Assembly: GCA_016223085.1 (NCBI GenBank)
Contig: JACRPS010000003.1
Span: 862,202 to 926,201, forward strand
Length of the DNA: 64,000 bases
Direction: 5' to 3'
Origin: Chloroflexota bacterium
GTDB lineage: Bacteria; Chloroflexota; Anaerolineae; Aggregatilineales; Phototrophicaceae
The notes beneath the pieces were generated by a model, which worked only from the letters and a program-made list of their open reading frames with translations, was not told where the DNA came from and did not search any database. Shown here one piece after another: positions 32,535-40,684 of the stretch. Made by a program: the position numbers and the translations under genes. Within the stretch, counting starts at the first letter, position 1; every line of letters begins with the position of its first letter.

Positions 32535-33149
32535 ATGAGTTTGATGGACTGTCAGACGATGGACGTGCCACAGATTGGTTTACTGACCGAACATGAACTG
32601 ATGGCGCTGGGTTCGGACGCCAGAATTGAGGTACACAATGGGGAAGTGGTTGAAATGAACCCGGTCGGTATCCTTCATCACCTCGTCGCGGGTAATTTCT
32701 ACGACGCATTAAAGCCGTTTGTGGTTCAGAATCGGCTCGGCTACGTGTTTATGGACGGGCTGCTGTGTTTGCTGGATATTAGCGAAGGCGGGGGGATAAA
32801 AGGGGCGCAGGTGCCGGACGTGTGTTTCATCCGCCGGGGACGCATCCCGAAGGACTGGAATCTGGAACGCCCGTTTCCCGGCGCGCCCGATCTGGCAATT
32901 GAAGTTGTATCGCCGGATGATGATCCTGACGAACTGCTGGGGCGAGTGCGAAAATATCTGGCGAAAGGCTCGGAACAGGTCTGGGTAGCCTATCCCCGCC
33001 AGCAGGAAGTTCACCAATACCGGGGCGACAGCCCGGACAGCTTGCGGGTCTATCGCGGCCAGCAGGTGATTGAAGCGGAGTCCCTGTTCCCCGGCCTCAA
33101 ACTGGTAGCACACAACTTTTTTGTGCTGCCGGATTTGGGCGAAGGATAA
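32535..33149 (+). CDS. Uma2-family nuclease-like protein (DUF820)
   Basis: 204 residues. Restriction-endonuclease-like fold of the Uma2 family: RIEVHNGEVVEM at the start of the core, PDVCFIRRGR, PDLAIEVVSPDDDPDELLGRVRKYL (part) with the Asp and Glu-x-Val of the PD-(D/E)xK-like site, and VWVAYPRQQEVHQYR. Such proteins are abundant in cyanobacteria and Chloroflexota, often in many copies; their biological role is unclear. Single plus-strand gene between the ABC-F promoter region and the convergent propeller gene. A TAGAAT (32514-32519) could be its -10. An upstream start codon is not needed: ATG 32535 fits the family start. Confidence 0.85.
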   Translation: MSLMDCQTMDVPQIGLLTEHELMALGSDARIEVHNGEVVEMNPVGILHHLVAGNFYDALKPFVVQNRLGYVFMDGLLCLLDISEGGGIKGAQVPDVCFIRRGRIPKDWNLERPFPGAPDLAIEVVSPDDDPDELLGRVRKYLAKGSEQVWVAYPRQQEVHQYRGDSPDSLRVYRGQQVIEAESLFPGLKLVAHNFFVLPDLGEG

Positions 33150-33150
33150 A

Positions 33151-34263
33151 CTATTTCACCGTCCCCAAATACGTCGCCTCCGCAATTTTGACCAGCGTGC
33201 CGTCGTTCAGGCTGATTTTCCACGTGCCGTCGCGCTGGCGGCTGGTGAACAGCACCGCCGTGTTGTCCTCCGTCCACGCCAGCGGCTCAACAAAGGTGGT
33301 AATCGGCTCGGTCAGCGCGGTCTGCGTCATAGCTTTTAAGTCCACCAGCACAAACACCGTTTGGATGGACTGCTGCGGTTGGCCGAAGTCGCGTACCTGC
33401 GCCAGCGCGTACACGGCCTTCGTGCCATCGGGCGCGATCACCACGTCACCCGCCTGGGTGTAGTTCCGCATCGAAAGCGCCGGAATGGTCTGCTGCACCG
33501 CGCCCGCCAGGTTCACTACGCGCGCATCAAAGCCGCTGAGGTCCTGCGATACCACCAGCCGGAGCATCAGCCCCGCGCCAAAGCCCGCGCCGCAGAAGCA
33601 ACCCGGTTCGCCCGGCAGGCGTTCCCACTTGCCGGTAGCCAGGTTAAGCGCAAACAGCCCGGCATACTGCGGGAACGGCGTAAAATCGGCGATGCCGTCC
33701 GGCTGAAAGTCCATGTATAACACGGTGTTATCCGTATTGAAGGCGACGGGCAGCGCCCGGATGCTGTCACGCGGACCGTCTACCAGCACCTGCCGGGGAC
33801 TGGTGCCGTCCAGATTGGCTACGGTGGTGGTGGTTATCAGGCCGGTCTGCCCGTTGGTAAGCGTCCAGGCGATCAGCGTGTGGTCGGCGGATACCAGCCA
33901 GTCCACGCGGCGGGTATCGCCTCCCGGTTGAATGAAGGGGTGTTCGTTCACCGTGCCGTCCGGCTGGGCGGTCATGACACGGCTGGCGGTGGGGTCGAAG
34001 TACAGCACGTGGTCGCCCGCCGGGGTGTAGCGTTCACCGCTGACTTCGACGGTCACTTCCTCGCCCGTAAACGGATTGATGAACGTCAGCCGATCATCAC
34101 CCGTTTCCGTCACGTCGCGCTGCAAAAACACCTGCCAGAACGCGGTGTTTTCCTGCGCCGAGACAGGATTGAACCGCCAGGACGCCAAGAGCACCAAGAC
34201 AAAAAACACCAGAATTTTCTGTGCCTCTGTACCTCTGTGCCTGTGTGTTACGCTTTTTCTCAC
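33151..34263 (-). CDS. Exported propeller-like protein whose signal peptide is encoded by a dispersed repeat
   Basis: 370 residues from GTG 34263 (start uncertain; in-frame starts exist up to 34353). The N-terminus reads VTHRHRGTEAQ, then the hydrophobic run ILVFFVLVLLASW, then NPVSAQ, a plausible signal peptide. The whole stretch is encoded by the heptad-repeat element H7 (about 34159-34262). The mature part has repeated propeller-like strands (VLYFDPTASRVMTAQPDG, VVIAPDGTKAVYALAQV, LAWTEDNTAVLFTSRQ), suggesting a TolB-type fold, and CFCGAGFGAG in the middle. Function unknown. Converges with the Uma2 gene, with only one base between the stops. Confidence 0.72.
   Translation of the reverse strand: MRKSVTHRHRGTEAQKILVFFVLVLLASWRFNPVSAQENTAFWQVFLQRDVTETGDDRLTFINPFTGEEVTVEVSGERYTPAGDHVLYFDPTASRVMTAQPDGTVNEHPFIQPGGDTRRVDWLVSADHTLIAWTLTNGQTGLITTTTVANLDGTSPRQVLVDGPRDSIRALPVAFNTDNTVLYMDFQPDGIADFTPFPQYAGLFALNLATGKWERLPGEPGCFCGAGFGAGLMLRLVVSQDLSGFDARVVNLAGAVQQTIPALSMRNYTQAGDVVIAPDGTKAVYALAQVRDFGQPQQSIQTVFVLVDLKAMTQTALTEPITTFVEPLAWTEDNTAVLFTSRQRDGTWKISLNDGTLVKIAEATYLGTVK
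34159..34262. repeat. Heptad repeat element, copy H7 (two heptad types, overlapping coding sequence)
   Basis: On the + strand TTGAACCGCCAGGACGCCAAG and ACCAAGACAAAAAACACCAG are followed by CTGTGCCTCTGTACCTCTG and TGTGTTACGCTTTTT. The second half is the CTCTGTG heptad type found elsewhere; the first half is a CGCCAAGA type found only here. The junction CACCAGAATTTTCTGTG is itself an imperfect palindrome. Confidence 0.65.
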
Positions 34264-34401
34264 CGCGCCTCCACCTGTAGCCCAAGTATAAGACTCGCCG
34301 CACAGGAAAGCCAGTTGTTGGGATGGTTGATCGTGTACACAAACACTATACACGCAGCGGGCGCTGCGCTAAACTTCCATGCCCGTTGACAAGGAGGTGG
34401 C

Positions 34402-35124
34402 ATGTCCGCACTGGCGCAGTTGGCGCAGCACGTCTGGCTGTATCCCCGCGATGAAGACCCCAATAAAGTTCAGCCAAACGTCGGCGTGATTATCACCGAA
34501 CGCCACACGGTGCTGGTGGATGCCGGCAATTCGCCCCGTGTGGCGCGCCGCGTGCTGCTGGCGCTGGACGAACGGGGCGCACCGCCGGTCAGCTACATTA
34601 TCTACAGTCACAGCCATTGGGATCACGTTTTCGGTGCGATGGCGCTGGGCGCGCCGGCGATTGCCCACGAAACCTGCCGCAAGCACCTGCTGGAACTGGC
34701 GGGCAAACCCTGGAGCCAGGCCTATTTACAGGAGGAACTCCAGCGCACACCGGCGCGCGAGATCGGGCTGAGGGCGATGGGGCGGGCGATTGAGGACTGG
34801 CGCGGCTTCCGCATCGTCGTGCCGGAAATCACGCTGTCGAAGCGGCTGCGGCTGCATCTGGATGGTCTGACCGTGGAGATCGAACACGTTGGCGGCCAGC
34901 ACGCGCCGGATTCACTCATCGTGCGCGTGCCGGAAGACCGGGTGATGTTTGTCTCCGATTGTTATTACCCACCGCCGCCGCACCAGCGCAAGCCGTCGGA
35001 TACGCTCGATTGGGACATGATCGAACGGCTGGCGGACGAGGACATGGATATATACGTGGATGGTCACGGCGACCCGCGCAGCCGTGAGGAATTCCGCCGG
35101 CTGACAATCGAGAGAGAGGCGTAG
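34402..35124 (+). CDS. MBL-fold metallo-hydrolase
   Basis: 240 residues. The zinc motif SHSHWDHVFG gives His70, His72, Asp74 and His75. A further His in GGQHAPDS and the terminal VDGHGDP are in the places of the remaining ligands; VSDCYY supplies the bridging Asp. This is the two-metal glyoxalase-II/lactamase-type hydrolase superfamily, substrate unknown. AAGGAGGT precedes ATG 34402. The TAG stop is also the TAG of palindrome P7 (GTAGGGACACG), so the repeat lies exactly at the gene end. The methyltransferase gene follows in the same direction after 37 bp. Confidence 0.87.
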   Translation: MSALAQLAQHVWLYPRDEDPNKVQPNVGVIITERHTVLVDAGNSPRVARRVLLALDERGAPPVSYIIYSHSHWDHVFGAMALGAPAIAHETCRKHLLELAGKPWSQAYLQEELQRTPAREIGLRAMGRAIEDWRGFRIVVPEITLSKRLRLHLDGLTVEIEHVGGQHAPDSLIVRVPEDRVMFVSDCYYPPPPHQRKPSDTLDWDMIERLADEDMDIYVDGHGDPRSREEFRRLTIEREA

Positions 35125-35148
35125 GGACACGATATATCGTGTCCCTAC
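35121..35148. repeat. Palindromic element P7
   Basis: GTAGGGACACGA-TATA-TCGTGTCCCTAC, a perfect palindrome. Its second to fourth bases are the stop codon of the MBL gene. Confidence 0.8.
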
Positions 35149-35161
35149 AGAAGGTTTTTGG

Positions 35162-35881
35162 ATGCGCTGGAAAAAATACGACAAAGACGCGCCGCACTCG
35201 TACACCTTCGGTGTGTTCCCCACGCTGGAACTGCTGCGCTACCAGACGCTTCGCGTCGTGGAAGTAATTCTGCATTCGCAGGGGGAGCGCAACGAAGGCA
35301 TAGACAAAATCCGCGCGCTGTGCCAGCACGCCCGCATCGGCTGCGAGGTCAACGACCGGTTGATCGAGCGCCTGTCGCCCAAAGAGAACACCTACGCCAT
35401 TGGCGTATTCCAGAAGTATTATCCCAAACTCGCCCCTACCGGCAACCATCTGGTGCTGGTTAACCCCGGCGACATGGGCAACCTCGGCACAACCATCCGC
35501 ACCATGCTCGGCTTCGGTGTGGACAATCTGGCGCTGATTCGTCCGGCGGTAGACATTTTTGACCCGCGCGCGATTCGCGCTTCGATGGGCGCGACCTTCC
35601 AGTTAGCGTTTCAGTATTTCGAGTCGTTTGACGCCTATCGTGCTGCTTTTGGCGCGCACCACGTTTACCCCTTCATGACCGACGGCGCAGTATCGCTCCC
35701 GGATGCCGACTTTCAGCCGCCGTTCGCGCTGGTGTTCGGCAGCGAAAGCAGCGGCCTCCCGGCGGAGTATCACGCCTACGGCATGAGCGTTCGCATCCCG
35801 CAGCGCCCGGCGATTGACTCGCTCAACCTGTCGGTTGCCATTGGCATTGGGCTGTACGCGGCGACGGAAACGCGCTCGTGA
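35162..35881 (+). CDS. TrmH/SpoU-family RNA 2'-O-methyltransferase
   Basis: 239 residues. The SPOUT trefoil knot motifs are present: motif 1 NPGDMGNLGTTIRTMLGFG (Asn and Arg of the active site), motif 2 LVFGSESSGLPAE and motif 3 IPQRPAIDSLNLSVAIGIGLY (part). The N-terminal 85 residues form a substrate-binding part of the L30e-like type (VVEVILHSQGERNEG). It methylates a 2'-OH in tRNA or rRNA with SAM; the exact target is not evident. It is probably co-transcribed with the MBL gene if palindrome P7 does not terminate. Confidence 0.87.
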   Translation: MRWKKYDKDAPHSYTFGVFPTLELLRYQTLRVVEVILHSQGERNEGIDKIRALCQHARIGCEVNDRLIERLSPKENTYAIGVFQKYYPKLAPTGNHLVLVNPGDMGNLGTTIRTMLGFGVDNLALIRPAVDIFDPRAIRASMGATFQLAFQYFESFDAYRAAFGAHHVYPFMTDGAVSLPDADFQPPFALVFGSESSGLPAEYHAYGMSVRIPQRPAIDSLNLSVAIGIGLYAATETRS

Positions 35882-35884
35882 ATC

Positions 35885-35937
35885 GCCGCAGGCTAAAGCC
35901 GTGCGGCTGACGAAAAACCAAGCGCACTAAAGGCGCT
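35885..35937. repeat. Tandem CTAAAG-loop hairpins
   Basis: Two small hairpins, GCCGCA-GGCTAAAGCC-GTGCGGC (35885-35907) and AGCGC-ACTAAAG-GCGCT (35921-35937), both with CTAAAG at the loop. A TTTAGCC follows nearby. Directly after the methyltransferase stop. Looks like a third intergenic repeat type, seen once in this window. Confidence 0.45.
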
Positions 35938-36007
35938 GATAATTTAGCCTCTGGCAGCCTTTCACGGCTACAATAGATTTAGAAGTTGGTTGAATCAGGG
36001 GGCAATC

Positions 36008-36640
36008 ATGCGCCTATCATTAATGCGACGCCTGCACCTACGCGAGAATTGGCCGCTGTTTATAGCGGGAATAGCGTTTGCACTAATGTGGATTTCGTAC
36101 CAGTCGCTTCGTGCAACAAAAAGGTATAGACCCTGGTATGGTGAAACCGTCAATTATTGGGAAGTTGCTACACGTTCTCAGCAGGATAACGACTTAAACC
36201 GCTTAACACTTGTTTTTATAGTTCTCGTCGGACTTTTGGCTCTCATTAGTGTCACGAGCACAAATCCGTATAAGAAATTGATAGCTGTTGGTGTTGTCCT
36301 TTTTTCTACTTTATGTACAGGTTCGATATGTATTGTAAGCGGACTGCTCCCTCAAGACGGAACAACTCTAGCCCACATTCAAACTGAACGATTTAGTGGG
36401 CGAATATACCAGTTAGCCAAAGGCGATACAGTGGCGGGGGGAGCAGACGTATTTTATAGCTCCTATTTTCTTTATGAATGCGACTCCGAGGGTATCAAGT
36501 GCCAAATTATATATGAAACCGAGAAATATTATGATCGAAGGAAAGAAGAACGGGCGGTTTTAGTTTCAAACAATTCTCTGGATCAGCTATATTTGCAGGT
36601 AGGTTCTGAGAATGTTTATGAAGTTAATGGCTATCATTAA
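36008..36640 (+). CDS. AT-rich two-span membrane protein of unknown function
   Basis: 210 residues from ATG 36008 (AGGGGGCAATC upstream). Membrane segments are at about 15-30 (LFIAGIAFALMWISY), 67-84 (LVFIVLVGLLALISV) and 93-115 (LIAVGVVLFSTLCTGSI). The C-terminal half is outside or soluble, with two Cys (YECDSEGIKC). GC is clearly lower than in the neighbours and codon use is unlike them, suggesting recent acquisition. Its C-terminus (LDQLYLQVGSENVYEV) resembles a short orphan tail just downstream (36664-36738). TACAAT at about 35969 may be its -10. No family recognised. Confidence 0.65.
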   Translation: MRLSLMRRLHLRENWPLFIAGIAFALMWISYQSLRATKRYRPWYGETVNYWEVATRSQQDNDLNRLTLVFIVLVGLLALISVTSTNPYKKLIAVGVVLFSTLCTGSICIVSGLLPQDGTTLAHIQTERFSGRIYQLAKGDTVAGGADVFYSSYFLYECDSEGIKCQIIYETEKYYDRRKEERAVLVSNNSLDQLYLQVGSENVYEVNGYH

Positions 36641-36663
36641 GCACACGGCTAACCAAACAATCG

Positions 36664-36738
36664 CACTTCATTCTTGACCCAACCGAGAGTGTGCTGTACG
36701 TCCAAATTGGCGATGAGCGCACACTCATCGCCCGATAA
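36664..36738 (+). pseudogene. Orphan 3' tail related to the preceding membrane protein
   Basis: Reads (in frame, with stop TAA 36736-36738) ESVLYVQIGDERTLIAR, close in pattern to LDQLYLQVGSENVYEV at the end of the gene at 36008. No start or upstream body exists: it is a gene end left behind, GC-richer than the intact gene. A heptad array begins two bases after its stop. Confidence 0.5.
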
Positions 36739-36740
36739 CC

Positions 36741-36826
36741 TTTCGCGCCTTTGCCCCTTTGCAGCTTTGCGTTGAGCTTTTCCTCTGTGCCTCTGAGTCT
36801 CCGTGCCTCTGTGTTACGCTTTTTTC
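36741..36826. repeat. Heptad repeat array, copy H6 (most complete)
   Basis: CGCGCCTTTGCCCCTTTG, CAGCTTTGCG, TTGAGCTTTTCCTCTGTGCC, TCTGAGTCTCCGTGCC and TCTGTGTTACGCTTTTTT, ending on the permease stop codon (36827-36829). Gives the consensus (CTTTGCG)n-TTRA-N-CTTTTCCT-(CTCTGTG)n-TTACGCTTTT. Confidence 0.8.
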
Positions 36827-37723
36827 CTATTTGTCCCGCGACAGTTGGAAGCCGCTCATGAACTGCTTTTGCAGCAGGACAAACACCAGCACCGGGGGGA
36901 TGCTGGCGATCACCGCGCCGAGCATCATTGGCCCGAAGACCAGCGCCGCGTCGCCGCCGATCAGCGTGCGCAGGCCGACCTGCACCACCTGCCGTTCCTG
37001 CCCCTGGATAATCAGCACCGGCCAGATGTACATGTTCCAGACGTAGACAAACTGAATCACGGCCAGCGCGCCGATGGTGTTCCAGCTAATCGGCACCAGC
37101 ACGCGCAGCAGGAATTGCAGCGGGTTCGCGCCGTCCAACTGCGCCGCTTCGGAGAGTTCCGCCGGGATATTGGCGAAGTGCTGGCGGAACAGAAACGTGC
37201 CAGTGGCGCTGGCGAGGAATGGCACGATCAGCGCCAGATAGGTGTTGCCCCAGCCCAGGCTGTTGACAAAGCGGAACAGCGCGATAATCAGGATTTCGGT
37301 CGGCATCATCAGCGTGATGAGCACGAAGCCAAACACAATCCACTTGCCGGGGAAGCGGAAATAAACAAACGCCAGCCCGGCCAGCAGTGACAGAATGGTT
37401 TTTCCAATCGTCACAGCAACCGCCACAAACACGCTGTTGAGCATGTAACTACCCAGGTTGCGGTTAATCATGACGATGTTCCAGTTGCTGGCGAGCGAGT
37501 TACCGGGCGTGAACTGGTAATTAAATACCTGCGCGTTATTCTGCGTGCTGACTAGCATGGCGTAAAACAGGGGGAAGCCCATCAAAATGCAGGCCAGCCA
37601 CAGCACCAGATGCACGTACCAGCGCTTGGGCACCCAGGGCGGCAGTGGGCGTGGCTGCGCCCGAACAGTGGGGCGCAACTGTGCCGATTCATGCGCGAGG
37701 GACGTGGTGTGTTCACGCTCCAT
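36827..37723 (-). CDS. Carbohydrate ABC transporter permease, UgpE/MalG-like
   Basis: 298 residues, six membrane segments. The EAA loop that contacts the ATPase reads SEAAQLDGANPLQFLLRVLVP (part, about 205-225). An LMMPTEILIIALF segment is as in UgpE. CUT1-family inner-membrane subunit importing a sugar or glycerophosphate-type substrate. Overlaps the upstream permease gene by 11 bases. Last gene of a three-gene unit (binding protein, permease, permease). No ATPase gene is present, so a shared MsmK/UgpC-type ATPase elsewhere is expected. Confidence 0.92.
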   Translation of the reverse strand: MEREHTTSLAHESAQLRPTVRAQPRPLPPWVPKRWYVHLVLWLACILMGFPLFYAMLVSTQNNAQVFNYQFTPGNSLASNWNIVMINRNLGSYMLNSVFVAVAVTIGKTILSLLAGLAFVYFRFPGKWIVFGFVLITLMMPTEILIIALFRFVNSLGWGNTYLALIVPFLASATGTFLFRQHFANIPAELSEAAQLDGANPLQFLLRVLVPISWNTIGALAVIQFVYVWNMYIWPVLIIQGQERQVVQVGLRTLIGGDAALVFGPMMLGAVIASIPPVLVFVLLQKQFMSGFQLSRDK

Positions 37724-38915
37724 AGGTGACGCGCCTCCCGGTGCTGCGGAACTGGAGGATGGTCAGACCGATGACCATGATAAACAGGACGATGGACTGG
37801 GCGGCGGCCTTGCCCAGGTCGTTGTTCTGGATACCCACCTGATAAATGCGGTACATCAGCGTGGTAGTGGATTCCAGCGGGCCGCCACGTGTCAGGTAGT
37901 CAATCGTGCCAAACGTTTCAAAAAAAGCATACGTCATGTTCGTTATAATTAAGAAAAAAGTGATCGGCGACAGCAGCGGAAAGACGATGTGCCGGAAGCG
38001 TTGCACCGCGTTCGCGCCGTCAATCGCCGCAGATTCCTGCAAATCCTTCGGCACGTTCTGCAAACCGGCGATGTAAAACAGGATGTTGAACCCCATGGAC
38101 TTCCACACGCTGGCGATAATGACCGCCCACGGCGCGAAGGTCGGGTTATTCAGCCAGGGAATATTCGGGATGCCGATGCCATTCAACAGATGATTGATGA
38201 TGCCGCCCGCCGGGTTAAACAGCAGCAGGAAGATGACACCGGCCACCGCCGGCGAAATTGCATACGGCCAGATCAGCAGCGTGCGATAGATACGCGCGCC
38301 GGCCACCGGCTGGTAGGCCGCCAGCGCGATCAGCAGCGCCAGCGCCAGCCCCAGCACCACAATCGCCAGTGATATGCCGATGGTAGTCAGCAGGCTGCTG
38401 TAATAGCCGGGGTCGGCCACCAGACTGGTGAAGTTATCCACGCACACAAACGCCGTCCGCCGCGCGCCCAGCCGTACCAGCAGCGTGGACAGGCGGAAGG
38501 TATCCAGCGAAGGGTAATACAGGAACAACGCCAGGATGATGAGCGTGGGTGCGAGAAAGACCAGCGGCAGCAGCCGCCCGCGGAACACGCCGGGCTGCTG
38601 AAACTGGAAACCGACATCCACCGGTGGCGCGCGCCGCGCCTGCCACCAGCCTGCCCCCCACTGCACCAGCCACAACGTCAGCGCCATACCGATGCCGATG
38701 AGCGCCGCGCCAAAAACACGGTCAATCGTGTCACGTTCGGCCTCGAAGGTGCAGAAGTTCAGCGGCAACATAAAGATCAGCGCGCCAACCACCCCCGCCG
38801 CGCCGCCCGCCGCCGCGCCCAGCGCCGGGGACAGACGACGGCGCTGGAACAGCCATGCCATGATGATCGCGCCAAGCGCTGCCGGTATCGCCAGAACGGG
38901 AAAGATAGGAGACAT
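37713..38915 (-). CDS. Carbohydrate ABC transporter permease, UgpA/MalF-like, with N-terminal extension
   Basis: 400 residues against about 290-310 in typical UgpA. The extra N-terminal 110 residues hold about three membrane segments (FPVLAIPAALGAIIMAWLF, ALGAAAGGAAGVVGALIFML, AALIGIGMALTLWLVQW) and a short linker. The core starts near LLPLVFLAPTLIILALF and has the EAA motif QESAAIDGANAVQRFRHIVFP (part) and the UgpA-like ending GPLESTTTLMYRIYQVGIQN (part). Forms the pore with the 36827 product. Weak ribosome site at ATG 38915. Confidence 0.9.
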   Translation of the reverse strand: MSPIFPVLAIPAALGAIIMAWLFQRRRLSPALGAAAGGAAGVVGALIFMLPLNFCTFEAERDTIDRVFGAALIGIGMALTLWLVQWGAGWWQARRAPPVDVGFQFQQPGVFRGRLLPLVFLAPTLIILALFLYYPSLDTFRLSTLLVRLGARRTAFVCVDNFTSLVADPGYYSSLLTTIGISLAIVVLGLALALLIALAAYQPVAGARIYRTLLIWPYAISPAVAGVIFLLLFNPAGGIINHLLNGIGIPNIPWLNNPTFAPWAVIIASVWKSMGFNILFYIAGLQNVPKDLQESAAIDGANAVQRFRHIVFPLLSPITFFLIITNMTYAFFETFGTIDYLTRGGPLESTTTLMYRIYQVGIQNNDLGKAAAQSIVLFIMVIGLTILQFRSTGRRVTYGA

Positions 38916-38937
38916 ATCAGGCAGCCTGTATAGGTGT

Positions 38938-38967
38938 GTAGGGGCGGGTTTCTAAACCCGCCCCTAC
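38938..38967. repeat. Palindromic element P8
   Basis: GTAGGGGCGGGTTT and AAACCCGCCCCTAC arms, nearly perfect, between the binding-protein gene and the first permease gene. In ABC operons a hairpin here often limits permease expression relative to the binding protein (inference). Confidence 0.78.
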
Positions 38968-38989
38968 GGTTTTAAATATCAGGTGTTGC

Positions 38990-40423
38990 TTACTGCGGGG
39001 CGTTGAGCAGGTTGTATTCTTCCAGGATTTTGTTGGCTTCCGCCGCCGCGTTGTCCAGCACGGTCGCCGGGTCCTCGTCGGTCAGCAGCACCGTGTCAAT
39101 CGCCTGGGTGACGACGTTGCGGATGGCCGGGAAGCTGCCCAGCAGCGCGCCGCTGGTAGCCGGTGTGACGGTGCTCTGCGCCAGTTGGTCCGAGGCGACG
39201 ATGAAGTTCGGGTTTTCGGCGTACCACACCTTGCCCTGGCTGGCCTGCACCGCCGGGTTATCCAGCCATACCTGGCTGGCACCGTTGGCGACCAGCGCGT
39301 CGTACCAGCCTTCGGTGTTCAGCAGGTCAACCGAACTCTGGCGGATGGCGATGTAACCGGTCACCTGATGCCACTCGGCAGCGTTTTCGGTGTTGGTCAG
39401 CCACAGCAGCCACGTCAGCGCGCCGTCTTCCACTTCCGGGGCGAGGCCGTTCACCAGCCACAGGCTGGCGCCGCCGATCAGGTTGCCGGTCCAGCCACCT
39501 TCAGCATCCTGGTTATAGGGCATAAACGACGCCAACACTTCGTAGCCGTTTTCCCTACCCGTGTTGGTGTAAATCGCGGTGTCGGAGCTGCTGTAAACGG
39601 CCATCGCGGTCTGCTGGCCCTGGAACGACTGGTCAACCGTCGCCCACGATGCGCCACCCTGCGCGCCGCTGTAATACAGGTAGCCCTTGCTCTTCATGTC
39701 GTCCAGCCACTGGAGGATGGCAACACCGGCGGGGCTGTTAAACACGACTTCGGTCGCGCGGTCGGCGCGGCCATTGTCATTGTTGGCAAACAGGCCGTTC
39801 TGCTGCGCCAGCCACTGCTCGAAGAACCAGCCGTGATTCGGCCAGGTGAAGCAGTATTCCGGCGCGTTGTCCATCGCCATGATCGCCTCGCAGGCGGCTT
39901 CAACTTCCGCCCAGGTCGCGGGTGGGGAATCCACCCCGGCGGCATTCAGGATGTTCATGTTAGAGAACATGATGGCCGACGAGGTATTCCAGGGCATGGA
40001 AGTCCACTGGCCGTCCAGCGTGTAATAGGCCGATACCGGCGCAATGATGTCTTCCAGGTTCACCGGAATGCCATTGACCTCGGTACGGTCGCCGAGCGCC
40101 TCGGCAATCGGCTTGAAGTAGCCGCTGTCGCGGGCGTCCTGCGTGGCAACCTCGAAGTACTGCACGATGGCCGGCAGGCTGTTCTGTTCGGCAGCCAGCG
40201 CGGTGGCGGCAAACAGTTCTTCGTAGTTGTTGTAGCCTTCGACGACGACGTTGTACTGCGGGAACTTCTCGTTAAAGATCGCGGCCTTCTGCTTTGCCCA
40301 GTCCAGGCGGTTGTCGGTGAAGGCAATCCACATCTTGACTTCGGTGGCATCCTGCGCCAGCGCCGGCACCATCGCCAGTAGCGTGACCAGCAGCGCCACA
40401 GCCAGCAGTAACGATTTTCGCAT
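38990..40423 (-). CDS. Extracellular solute-binding protein of carbohydrate ABC transporter (UgpB-like)
   Basis: 477 residues from ATG 40423, preceded by AAGGAGGATTG at ideal distance. Signal peptide 1-24 (MRKSLLLAVALLVTLLAMVP, then ALAQ) with no lipobox. Family 1 solute-binding protein: VKMWIAFTDNRLDW, NNYEELFAATALAAEQNSLP, AIVQYFEVATQDARDSG and GAQGGASWATVDQSFQGQQTA (part) are spaced as in UgpB-like proteins. Captures the substrate outside the membrane and hands it to the permeases at 37713 and 36827. Ligand not determinable; a glycerol-3-phosphate-type ligand is a guess from UgpABE likeness. Confidence 0.92.
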   Translation of the reverse strand: MRKSLLLAVALLVTLLAMVPALAQDATEVKMWIAFTDNRLDWAKQKAAIFNEKFPQYNVVVEGYNNYEELFAATALAAEQNSLPAIVQYFEVATQDARDSGYFKPIAEALGDRTEVNGIPVNLEDIIAPVSAYYTLDGQWTSMPWNTSSAIMFSNMNILNAAGVDSPPATWAEVEAACEAIMAMDNAPEYCFTWPNHGWFFEQWLAQQNGLFANNDNGRADRATEVVFNSPAGVAILQWLDDMKSKGYLYYSGAQGGASWATVDQSFQGQQTAMAVYSSSDTAIYTNTGRENGYEVLASFMPYNQDAEGGWTGNLIGGASLWLVNGLAPEVEDGALTWLLWLTNTENAAEWHQVTGYIAIRQSSVDLLNTEGWYDALVANGASQVWLDNPAVQASQGKVWYAENPNFIVASDQLAQSTVTPATSGALLGSFPAIRNVVTQAIDTVLLTDEDPATVLDNAAAEANKILEEYNLLNAPQ

Positions 40424-40579
40424 GAACAATCCTCCTTAAACGCAGTTGACGCAAAAAGTGTCTACCTTCCTGATTAAAACACAAACGGCGCAATATTAAA
40501 AGGTTTTGGTAGCTCTATTAAGGAATTTGAATCTGGTCGGCAGGCCGGGGGCATAGCAGGCGTTTGAGGTGGACAATCC

Positions 40580-40681
40580 ATGAAGCGCCGCCGCAATTCA
40601 TATGGTAATCTTTGGGAATACGCCTGTGCTGCCGGTGTGGGTTCTGATGAGATCATCCCGTTGTGTCGTGAAGGAGGTTGA
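40580..40681 (+). CDS. Small ORF, 33 residues, upstream of unknown gene
   Basis: MKRRRNSYGNLWEYACAAGV and so on, to TGA 40679-40681, with AGGTGGACAATCC ahead of the ATG. Its last codons (GAAGGAGGT) form the strong ribosome site of the next gene, whose ATG begins 4 bases after the stop. Basic N-terminus and two Cys. Either a tiny first gene of a pair or a chance ORF. Confidence 0.4.
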   Translation: MKRRRNSYGNLWEYACAAGVGSDEIIPLCREGG

Positions 40682-40684
40682 GCC

